61,078 nt of DNA from an uncultured Bacteroidales bacterium. GTDB taxonomy: Bacteria; Bacteroidota; Bacteroidia; Bacteroidales; F082. Both the position numbers and the translations under genes were made by a program. Shown here in pieces: positions 54,552 through 61,078 of this stretch (its first letter is position 1; each line of letters opens with the position of its first letter). The stretch is taken from assembly GCA_905234765.1 (NCBI GenBank), contig CAJOIF010000025.1:1-61078 (forward strand), given 5' to 3'. The notes below the pieces were generated by a model, which made no database searches, was not told the DNA's origin, and worked only from the letters and a program-made list of their open reading frames with translations.

Positions 54552-56162
54552 TTAAACTCTTTTTCTTCTAATCCATTCTTTCATTTGTGTGAGGGTGCTG
54601 TCGCCGACGTTCTCAAAGGACCCGTTGGCATTTTTCACCCAAACGATGACTTTGTCGTCGGAAGTGCAGTTGACGATCACTTTGCCATCGGCGATTTCGG
54701 TGGCATACTGCGACAGTTGCGAGGCATTGAGCCCATCGCCGAAGACCAGGCATCCCGCCTTCTCCTCGTTGTCGTAAGGAAGGCAGCAGCCGATCTCCAG
54801 ATAGCGGTCGTGCTCGTCGCCGAACAGGTACCCTACGACGCCTTTGCTGCACGAGTACAGTGTGGTGTCGATCTGGTTGATGGCATGGGGGGCAAGGCCG
54901 AGATAATCCATGGTATCGCCTTTGAGGGTAATGTTGAAGCAATCGGGGTTGGTACCGAAGCACTCCTCCTCTTTGGGTGTTTCCACTTTTCCTCCGTTGG
55001 AACGGCTCTTCTCACGGCCTTCGCGGTAGATGTCCTCGAACGAGAACCAGCGTTTCACGTCTTCCTGGTTGTTCATGGTACCGTCGTTCTTGGCAGTGAA
55101 GAATCCCGTCTTGAGTTCGGGGGTGTTGGTATCGATGACGATGGCCAGCAGGCGGTTCTTGTGTTCAGGATAGGTCAGCTGTTTCTGCACGATGAGGTCG
55201 TGGTTCGAAAGGAACAGGCCCAAGCCTGGGTGCGAGTGCATCCAGCAGGTGAGCAGGTAGTCGCGTTTGGTTTTCTGTGCCAGGTTGTCGATCACCGAGG
55301 CCATGTTGATGCTGATCTTTTTGCCGAAGTGCAGACTGTACTCGCCAAAGTCGGCATCATCGCCCGGTTCCACCATATACTCGAGGCTGATGTCGTAGCG
55401 TCCGTGTTTCCCTTTCTGCAGGTCCCAACAGCCCACGATGAAGCAGCCGGTCTCGTTGGTACGTCCGTCGCTTTCGAGTGAGTTGCTGAAGAACTCATAG
55501 AGGTTCTTGATCAGGGCGGTGCTAAGGTACACCCTGTCGATGGCGGTGTCGTCGTACACCGTATCCATGTCGAACGCGATGTATTCGTTGGGATGTTCCA
55601 CGACATGTTTCAGACCGCATTGGTATTGAACGGACTCGTCCTTGATGATGGAGATGACACTCGGATCGTATTTGATGGTGTCTTGGGCTTTTGAGGCCTT
55701 CTTTCTGCGGAGCAGGAAGAACACGAGTGCGACGAGGGCCAGCGCCACGACGGCAAGGATGATGTACAGGGTCAGTTGGCGTTTTTCCTGTTTTTCCACC
55801 ACATTGGGGTCGATGGGTTTGGGCTGTTGGACGGGACGCATCTCTACGTTGATGACGATGGGTTCGCCATTGAAGATTCCTTTGACGTTCACGGTCTCGT
55901 CGGTGGAAAGGCCGACGGGACGGAACTCATAGGCTTCGGTGCTGGCCATGAACATGCAGCTCTCGCGTCCTCCCCACTCGAAGCAGTCGCGGATGGCTTG
56001 GTTCTCGATGGCGTCGCGCTGGAACTCCAGGCGACCCGAGGGAACGGTGATCGTCAATTTACTGCCATTGAAAACCATAGTAGGCTCCTGGGCCATCGCT
56101 CCCAGGACAAGGAACAGGATGGCGGAGCATATCAATGTTATTCTGTGTTTCATGGCAATCAT
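54552..56162 (-). CDS. Membrane-tethered JAMM/MPN isopeptidase
   Basis: A 536-residue protein. Signal HRITLICSAILFLVLGAMAQ, a beta-rich periplasmic part (about 25-125), one TM (LTLYIILAVVALALVALVFF), then a cytosolic JAB1/MPN domain with the zinc motif HSHPGLGLFLSNHD (H309, H311, S319, D322), the exact H-x-H-x7-S-x2-D of deubiquitinating metalloproteases, preceded by TGCFIVGCWD. It should cleave isopeptide bonds to, or release, the -DPIAG proteins. The start at 56162 overlaps the previous stop as ATGA; ATG 56153 is an alternative. A third domain (about 400-536) is unassigned. Confidence 0.85.
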   Translation of the reverse strand: MIAMKHRITLICSAILFLVLGAMAQEPTMVFNGSKLTITVPSGRLEFQRDAIENQAIRDCFEWGGRESCMFMASTEAYEFRPVGLSTDETVNVKGIFNGEPIVINVEMRPVQQPKPIDPNVVEKQEKRQLTLYIILAVVALALVALVFFLLRRKKASKAQDTIKYDPSVISIIKDESVQYQCGLKHVVEHPNEYIAFDMDTVYDDTAIDRVYLSTALIKNLYEFFSNSLESDGRTNETGCFIVGCWDLQKGKHGRYDISLEYMVEPGDDADFGEYSLHFGKKISINMASVIDNLAQKTKRDYLLTCWMHSHPGLGLFLSNHDLIVQKQLTYPEHKNRLLAIVIDTNTPELKTGFFTAKNDGTMNNQEDVKRWFSFEDIYREGREKSRSNGGKVETPKEEECFGTNPDCFNITLKGDTMDYLGLAPHAINQIDTTLYSCSKGVVGYLFGDEHDRYLEIGCCLPYDNEEKAGCLVFGDGLNASQLSQYATEIADGKVIVNCTSDDKVIVWVKNANGSFENVGDSTLTQMKEWIRRKRV

Positions 56163-56935
56163 ATTGAGGGCAGTTCTTCTTCTTTTTTCTTCGCGGGTTT
56201 TTCCTTCTTGGGTTTCGTGAGTTTCGCCGCTTTGATCTTGGTGGAGATCATGGTGACGATCAGCACCACGGCGGCAAGGATGCCCACGATCTCCAGGATC
56301 ATGGTCAGGTCGACGGGGCTCTTCACGATCTCAAGGGCGGAGATGCGTGAATAGGTATCCTTGATCTGTTTCCATTGCTTCGTCAGGTCTTCATCTTCAT
56401 CGATGAAGTCGCGGTTGGCGCCGTAGTCGACGGTAGCCTCGTCGACGAAGCATTCTTGGGCCTGTTTCTTGATCAGGTTGAGCGAGTCGAGGCGTTTGTT
56501 GCCGACACAGCGGTTTCCGGCTTCCTCCAGCTCCGTCAACTGTTCCAGATAGCGGTTCAGCTTGACGGTGAGTTTGTCGAGACGTTCCTGCTTGGCTTTC
56601 TCGGCCTTCAGTTCCTCGATGCGCTTGCCGAGTTGCTGGTAGAGGTCGGTATAGTTCTCATACACGGCATACAACTTCTTGTCGTAGCGGAAATACTCGG
56701 TGTTGTCGTTGTAGCACGACTCCACGAGCTTGAGCTGGTTCTTGTAGCGGTTCTCCAGCCGTTCGGCGTCTTCGGCCGTCTCGATCTGCTGGTCGAGTTT
56801 CACCAGTTCCTTGTAATAGGAGGTCATTTCCTCGGTGACCATATCGAGGTACACGTCGTCCTGGGCCACCGCCGTGTTGGGCATGAAGAAGGCGAGAACG
56901 CCAAGAAGGAGGCTGATACAAAGGTATTTCTTCAT
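56159..56935 (-). CDS. Coiled-coil membrane protein with Lys-rich cytosolic tail
   Basis: A 258-residue protein. Signal MKKYLCISLLLGVLAFFMPN, periplasmic coiled coil (LVKLDQQIETAEDAERLENR, KLNRYLEQLTELEEAGNRCV), TM near 213-233 (MILEIVGILAAVVLIVTMIS), then a lysine-rich tail (KIKAAKLTKPKKEKPAKKKE). The first ~240 residues of the 1020-residue protein of module 1 share this plan (coiled coil, TM, then KVKAKKMSKEA), so this is the unfused counterpart. The lysine tail is a plausible acceptor for ubiquitin-like conjugation. Confidence 0.7.
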   Translation of the reverse strand: MKKYLCISLLLGVLAFFMPNTAVAQDDVYLDMVTEEMTSYYKELVKLDQQIETAEDAERLENRYKNQLKLVESCYNDNTEYFRYDKKLYAVYENYTDLYQQLGKRIEELKAEKAKQERLDKLTVKLNRYLEQLTELEEAGNRCVGNKRLDSLNLIKKQAQECFVDEATVDYGANRDFIDEDEDLTKQWKQIKDTYSRISALEIVKSPVDLTMILEIVGILAAVVLIVTMISTKIKAAKLTKPKKEKPAKKKEEELPSI

Positions 56936-56946
56936 AGCTCAGCGGT

Positions 56947-58104
56947 TTATTTTCCGAGTTTCTTCACAAATTCGTAATTCTTGAGCAGTTTGGCGTCAAG
57001 TTTGGCCTTGCAGCCTGAGGGCAGGTTGTTCAGCTTTTCATCGAAGCTCTTCACAGTGGCGTCGAAAGAGGCTTTCTTCTCTGCTTTGCTGGCGGCATCG
57101 GAGGCCATATTGATATCGTTGACCAGGTTGTTGAGTTTGTTGGAGATCGACTTGATCTCGCCGTTGAGTTTGGCCACGTCGCAGCCTGAGGGTTCGGGCT
57201 TTACGCCGCCGCCACCGCCGGTGGATTTACCCATTTCTTCGATGCGGCGCATGGTTTCCATCCAGTTGTCGTAGCTGGCTTCAATCTCGTCGCAGCCGGT
57301 ATTGGCAAAGCGGTCGACATCGATCTCGCCATAGAGGCGCATGATGAAATCCTTGTATGCCTTTTGGTTGGAGGGACTCTTCTTGAGTTCGATGAGTTTC
57401 TCTTCGGCGATGGCGAACATGTTTTCATACTCCTGGATGGTCAGGATGTTCTGTTCGGCGTCTTTGCAGCGGCCCAGTTCGATGTTGATGGTGATGTCTT
57501 GTGCGACGAAAGCCATATAGGCTTTTTTGCCGCCCTTACGGTTCAACGGGATGGGGTTGCGGAGGGTCAGGGTGACGTTTTTGGCTTTGTTGGTGACGTT
57601 GAAGGCCAGGTCGAGCACCATAAGGCCGTCGAGGGGCACCATTTGGTAGTCGAGTTGTTTCTTCACCTTCATCTTCTTGGGGACCTTCAGGTCATAGATG
57701 CCTTTGAAGGTCATGCCTTGGCATTTGATGGAGGCATATTCGGTATCGCTCTTGAAGCCGATGACTTTTTCCTGGTCGGTATAGGTCTTATCTTTTTTCA
57801 GTTTGATGCCGCGTTCTTTGGCATAGGCTTCCAGTCCGGTGAATGGCACGTCATGCTGGATCAACCACACCTTGTTGTAGGGGCAGTTGGTCTTGCCTTT
57901 GCCCATGTGGACCGTGAGGGTTTCGGTAGCCTGGTCGAACTCGAAGTTGAGGTTCATAGTGGCTTTGGCCACGCTGGCATTGTAACCTGGGATTTCGATT
58001 TCGAGGTCGACGGGTTCCTGATGGACGGCTTTCACTTGGTATTGGGCGGAAAGCATCGCCGGGAAGAGAATCAGTGAAACGAGTATTAATGATAATTTTT
58101 TCAT
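56947..58104 (-). CDS. Exported protein with Gly-rich linker, paralogue B
   Basis: A 385-residue precursor with signal MKKLSLILVSLILFPAMLSA. Layout as in paralogue A: beta domain (AFNVTNKAKNVTLTLRNPIP), helical segment, short linker STGGGGGVKPEPSGCD, and a helical tail ending LLKNYEFVKKLGK. It also shares the late CDVAKLNGEIKSISNKL pattern (CNVKKVNDDLKAAVVKM in A). Periplasmic by signal; function unknown. Located between E2 and the coiled-coil membrane protein. Confidence 0.65.
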   Translation of the reverse strand: MKKLSLILVSLILFPAMLSAQYQVKAVHQEPVDLEIEIPGYNASVAKATMNLNFEFDQATETLTVHMGKGKTNCPYNKVWLIQHDVPFTGLEAYAKERGIKLKKDKTYTDQEKVIGFKSDTEYASIKCQGMTFKGIYDLKVPKKMKVKKQLDYQMVPLDGLMVLDLAFNVTNKAKNVTLTLRNPIPLNRKGGKKAYMAFVAQDITINIELGRCKDAEQNILTIQEYENMFAIAEEKLIELKKSPSNQKAYKDFIMRLYGEIDVDRFANTGCDEIEASYDNWMETMRRIEEMGKSTGGGGGVKPEPSGCDVAKLNGEIKSISNKLNNLVNDINMASDAASKAEKKASFDATVKSFDEKLNNLPSGCKAKLDAKLLKNYEFVKKLGK

Positions 58105-58130
58105 AACGATTAATTCTAAATTCTAAGTTC

Positions 58131-58721
58131 TTAATTCTTTTTTCTCAACTCTTCGATCCAGCCTTGGGGTTCAGCTTGTTCCAGGATCCATTCGGCCACG
58201 AGGTTGTCTTCGGGGAACGGAGGGGTGTTGAGTGCGTGGTATTTCTCATATTTCAGATACGACATCACGCGGTCGATATACCAAGCCAGGTCGGTGAAGG
58301 TACCGCAGGCGGGAGTATTGAGGCATACGCGGCCGGCGAAGTCGCCATAGAAGCGGATGTTGGGATGCCAGGGGTGCGGTATCTCATTGCCTTGGGCGTC
58401 CTTGGTGATGAACTTGAACTCCAACTTGCTGTCCACGGCGGGATAGTTGTTGGGGATGGTGATGTTCATGCGGAACTCGTCGGCGGTGATGGGCTTGCGG
58501 AGGCCGTTTTCGTCGGGATCGCCCACGTTGCAGAACGAGGTCACCTTGAAGACGACTTCGTACTGGGTAGGCAGATTTTCCTGGTTGCGTCGCGTGATGG
58601 TGTAGGTGATGTCATGGTCGTCGTGAAAACGCTGGTCGATGGCCGACCACTCATGCATCAGGCGGCGGTTGCGGCCCACATAGCGATTCTGCTTGTATTG
58701 GTCAATTTCTCTTGCTTCCAT
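58131..58721 (-). CDS. E2-like ubiquitin-conjugating enzyme
   Basis: A 196-residue protein. The centre reads HPNIRFYGDFAGRVCLNTPA: H119-P120-N121 is the E2 HPN motif and C133 the catalytic cysteine, with the correct 14-residue spacing seen in eukaryotic E2s (HPN...G.ICL). The upstream FRMNITIPNNYPAVDSKLEF matches the E2 strand-loop (f.v..p..YP..pP...f), and the C-terminal LNTPPFPEDNLVAEWILEQA matches the late helix. This is one of the clearest E2 folds one can see in bacteria. It would accept the ubiquitin-like protein from the E1 and work with the RING proteins. 12 nt from ubiquitin-like gene 2. Confidence 0.88.
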   Translation of the reverse strand: MEAREIDQYKQNRYVGRNRRLMHEWSAIDQRFHDDHDITYTITRRNQENLPTQYEVVFKVTSFCNVGDPDENGLRKPITADEFRMNITIPNNYPAVDSKLEFKFITKDAQGNEIPHPWHPNIRFYGDFAGRVCLNTPACGTFTDLAWYIDRVMSYLKYEKYHALNTPPFPEDNLVAEWILEQAEPQGWIEELRKKN

Positions 58722-58733
58722 GATCGATGGCTT

Positions 58734-59048
58734 TTATCCTGCGATGGGGTCCGAAATAATCTCAAGGGTGTCGCCGGGCTTCACATTGTAGTCGAGCAAG
58801 GTCTTGGTGGTCTTTCCGATTTTGGGTTGCAAGATGATGTCGCGACCGGTGGCTTCGTCTTTCTTGCCAAAGAAGTACTCGGTGGGGACATAGTCGATCA
58901 TCTCGGGCAGGTCGAAGATGCGCTGGCCGGTGGTGTCGACAGCCTTGCGGAGGTTGTTCATCAAAATCTCAAGTTCGGTAGTGGGATCGGTAACTTTGAA
59001 CTTAATCGTCTTGTTCTTGTACCTGAGGAATAAAAAGAAGTCTTCCAT
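58734..59048 (-). CDS. Ubiquitin-like protein 2, ends in -DPIAG
   Basis: A 104-residue protein starting MEDFFLFLRYKNKTIKFKVT, with helix ELEILMNNLRKAVDTTGQ, ILQPKIGKTTKTLLDY and the end GDTLEIISDPIAG. The beta-grasp order and the exact length and terminus match ubiquitin-like protein 1. Substrate of the E1/E2 pair by context. It is adjacent to the E2 gene. Confidence 0.75.
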   Translation of the reverse strand: MEDFFLFLRYKNKTIKFKVTDPTTELEILMNNLRKAVDTTGQRIFDLPEMIDYVPTEYFFGKKDEATGRDIILQPKIGKTTKTLLDYNVKPGDTLEIISDPIAG

Positions 59049-59081
59049 GATGTTTAGTTTTTATTTGTTGATTAATTTAAA

Positions 59082-60584
59082 TTATTCGATGATTAATTTT
59101 TCAGTTTTGGAGTTTTCCTGTCCGGTGATGTTCACCATGTAAAGGCCGCTAGGCAGGCTTACGTTGAGCGATGCCTGGGTGCCGTTGACAGTTTGTTGGT
59201 GCAACAGCCGTCCGTCGAGGCTGTAGATGCTGATGGTAACTTCTCCCCCGCCATCGTTCACAACGAGGAGCCCTTCGTTGGATTGGGCCGGGTTGGGGCA
59301 CAGGCTGAGGGTAACGGGCGCTTCCACAGTATATTCAGTGGTGAAGGCGCCTCCAAAGAGGTTGCCGTTGGCGTCGGCATTGAAGCTGAGGTAAAGCTTA
59401 TAGGTACCGGCATCGAGGCCATTGGCTTGGTAGTAATATTGTCCTTTGGCGCCGCTGATGGGGGTACCGTCTTTGTACCATTGGTATTTATAGGTGTCTT
59501 TTGGATTGGGATAGATCAGGATGTATTCCCTGCCGTTGTTCTTCTTGGCCACCAGGTCTTGGACGTCGGCTGCGTTGACGTAGGAAATCACGTTGACTTT
59601 CATCTCGACGGTGCCGGAGCATCCTGTCTCGGTGTTCTCGGCCAAGAGGGTGACGGTGTGTTCGCCCGGGGTGGCCCAGGTCACGACGAGTTTCTTGCCC
59701 GTCGCGTTGGTAGTGGCGGCTTCGTCGCTGACGGTCCATGTCAGTTCGGTACCGTTGACGTGAGAGGCGGTATAGGTGCCTTTCTGCATCGTGCAGAGTT
59801 GGGTATCGCCTGTGAGTTCAGGTTCCACGGTATAGACCTTGATGCTGACCATGTTGCTATAGGTAGTTCCAGCGGCATTGGTGGCGTAGTAGCGCAGCTT
59901 CCATCCGTTGTAGCTGGCATCGAGTTCCTGGCCTTCGTAGACTACCGCTTCCTGGAAACTGTTGTTGGGGGCCATCTGCCATCCCTGTTCTTCGGCGAAG
60001 GCCACTTCGGGGGCGGTCAGTGTCAGCGTGTCGCCTGCACAGATGCCTTGTGGGGCTTCGATGTCGGCCACAGTGGGGGGTGTCATCTCGAAATGCGCCA
60101 CCAGTTCCACGTCCTCATTGATTTGGAAGACGTATTTCTGCCGTTGGCTCACCTCATCTGCACCTTGGGTCCAGTTCACGAAAGCATAGCCTTCGTTGGG
60201 TTCGGCTTCGACGGTCACCTCTTCCCCGTAGCCGAATACACCGGCGCCGGTGACAGTGCCGCCTTCCTCGGGTTCGGCTGAGAGCGTCACTCTGAACTTG
60301 TCGCTCGTATAAAGTACCGTTATTTCCACGCTCTGGGCGGGCATCCTCCCTTTCACGGTGTCCTTGTCGGCGTGATAGTGTTCGATGACGGGCGAAACCA
60401 CCAGATAACGGTCTCTTTCCTTCAAGGTGTCGTTGACATAGTCGTTGGCGGCCGTAGTGCTGTCAGCCGCATACAGGTAATGAATCGTCAATTTCAGCCT
60501 GTCTTTGGGCGACTGTTTGATGTCCTGCGCCTGCGCAAAGGAGGCGATCAGCAGCAACAGTGTGAAAATCAGATACTTTTTCAT
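59082..60584 (-). CDS. Secreted protein with InlB-type repeat and type IX sorting domain
   Basis: A 500-residue protein with signal MKKYLIFTLLLLIASFAQAQ. Residues about 110-170 (GGTVTGAGVFGYGEEVTVEA, GYAFVNWTQGADEVSQRQKY) are an InlB B-repeat/Bacteroides-Listeria repeat. Two Ig/PKD-like segments follow (LTWTVSDEAATTNATGKKLV). The last ~75 residues (VTISIYSLDGRLLHQQTVNG, LPSGLYMVNITGQENSKTEK) are a type A T9SS C-terminal signal, so it is exported to the surface by a different machine. Its presence inside the T6SS/ubiquitin-like operon is unexpected; possibly an adhesin. Confidence 0.75.
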   Translation of the reverse strand: MKKYLIFTLLLLIASFAQAQDIKQSPKDRLKLTIHYLYAADSTTAANDYVNDTLKERDRYLVVSPVIEHYHADKDTVKGRMPAQSVEITVLYTSDKFRVTLSAEPEEGGTVTGAGVFGYGEEVTVEAEPNEGYAFVNWTQGADEVSQRQKYVFQINEDVELVAHFEMTPPTVADIEAPQGICAGDTLTLTAPEVAFAEEQGWQMAPNNSFQEAVVYEGQELDASYNGWKLRYYATNAAGTTYSNMVSIKVYTVEPELTGDTQLCTMQKGTYTASHVNGTELTWTVSDEAATTNATGKKLVVTWATPGEHTVTLLAENTETGCSGTVEMKVNVISYVNAADVQDLVAKKNNGREYILIYPNPKDTYKYQWYKDGTPISGAKGQYYYQANGLDAGTYKLYLSFNADANGNLFGGAFTTEYTVEAPVTLSLCPNPAQSNEGLLVVNDGGGEVTISIYSLDGRLLHQQTVNGTQASLNVSLPSGLYMVNITGQENSKTEKLIIE

Positions 60585-60597
60585 TTATTCTATATTT

Positions 60598-61078
60598 TTA
60601 TTTTATTTTTGTCAAATACAACAATTCTCTTCCGTTCAATTGGTCCAAATCATGGTTGAACAATTTAATAAAAGCCTCTTTAAGATTAACTCTGCCACGG
60701 GTGTCGCGTTGCATTCCATTGCCGGTGGCAGACAGCATTTTGAGATTGAGATGCGCGCTTTCTTTTGGGTCTTCCATGATGGGTTCATGCATGATGCCAT
60801 CCAGGAAGCTCCATGAGCGTTCTGCATGGAAGTGCCGGTTTACATTGGTTTTCAGTTCGTTGTAGAATTTATGGTCGAACTCCTCTCCTATCTCGCCATA
60901 CACGTTCACATGGACCAGGTCGTGGGAGGCCACCAGCCGGTCGTAAGCCTGCCTGATGGCTTTCTGCACTTCGTTGCGGACAGCGCTTTGTTCGTAAAAG
61001 CCCAATCCAAAGTCCTTCTTCATCCGTATGGCAGGCAGATGCGGGAAGTAGTCGTAAAACTTGTCCTTTGTATTGAAA
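60598..61078 (-). CDS. Unrecognised protein, 5' end beyond the window (partial)
   Basis: The frame is open through the right edge, so an ATG at 61021-61023 is probably internal (KDKFYDYFPHLPAIR precedes it in frame). The visible ~158 residues include FGLGFYEQSAVRNEVQKAIR, YGEIGEEFDHKFYNELKTNV and LFNHDLDQLNGRELLYLTKI. No signal or membrane segment is visible. First gene seen of the minus-strand T6SS/ubiquitin-like operon, 13 nt from the T9SS cargo gene. Function unknown. Confidence 0.6.
   Translation of the reverse strand, partial: FNTKDKFYDYFPHLPAIRMKKDFGLGFYEQSAVRNEVQKAIRQAYDRLVASHDLVHVNVYGEIGEEFDHKFYNELKTNVNRHFHAERSWSFLDGIMHEPIMEDPKESAHLNLKMLSATGNGMQRDTRGRVNLKEAFIKLFNHDLDQLNGRELLYLTKIK

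Noticed and set aside
1..61078. CRISPR arrays, tRNA and rRNA genes
   Set aside because: No regularly spaced repeats, cloverleaf-like sequences or rRNA motifs were noticed on either strand while reading.

Overview
The window looks like a chromosomal segment of a Bacteroidales-type bacterium (phylum Bacteroidota). Evidence: promoters of the Bacteroidota form (TTG about 19 nt upstream of TAnnTTTG), a secreted protein with a type IX secretion C-terminal sorting domain, Bacteroidota-style type VI secretion components (T6SS subtype iii) and housekeeping genes (parE, gyrA, clpC, cca, miaA) of that lineage. Most of the window is GC-rich; the first 15 kb is clearly more AT-rich and looks acquired.

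Region 1 (1-15.2 kb, plus strand) is a defence island beside the 3' end of parE. One tightly coupled operon (several ATGA overlaps) encodes a large ATPase-like protein cut by the window edge, a PP-loop sulfurtransferase of the PAPS reductase/DndC type, a double GHKL ATPase (MORC-like N-terminus, histidine-kinase-like C-terminus), a receiver-domain partner, an unknown protein, a phospholipase-D/DEAH helicase, a 79-residue protein, an SMC/DndD-like ATPase with a CxxC hook, and a 200-residue protein. Helicase and SMC genes each carry one frameshift. Next comes a graveyard of eroded genes (unknown C-terminus, ElaA-like GNAT, ORF6N protein), and within it an intact AbiF/Abi_2 HEPN gene preceded by a strong promoter and a short, terminator-ended RNA that is probably its non-coding partner.

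Region 2 (15.2-33.3 kb) is core genome: parE, a polysaccharide flippase, a GT2 glycosyltransferase fused to a degenerate sugar-transferase module, a divergent GH109-like oxidoreductase and NahK-like sugar kinase pair, a DUF3127 protein, a TPR protein, gyrA (frameshifted in this assembly), the clpC-cca-miaA operon, and a GlcNAc-kinase-like ATPase.

Region 3 (33.3-61.1 kb, all minus strand, about 27.7 kb without a real gap) is the most interesting part. It is a T6SS-iii-like contractile injection locus with two divergent baseplate modules (each TssF-TssE-TssK-TssG) plus PAAR-like tip, VgrG and an Hcp carrying a large insertion. Interleaved with these genes is an apparently complete eukaryote-like ubiquitin conjugation set: two ubiquitin-like proteins ending in -DPIAG, a ThiF/E1 enzyme, an E2 with HPN and catalytic Cys motifs, two membrane proteins combining a vWA-like domain, RING-H2 finger, six membrane segments and FHA domain (candidate E3s), and a membrane-tethered JAMM isopeptidase. 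Secreted paralogues, a coiled-coil membrane protein, an outer-membrane barrel and a T9SS cargo protein are co-encoded. The inference is that ubiquitin-like modification controls, anchors or loads the injection machine at the inner membrane. TssB, TssC and ClpV are not in the window and may lie to the right.
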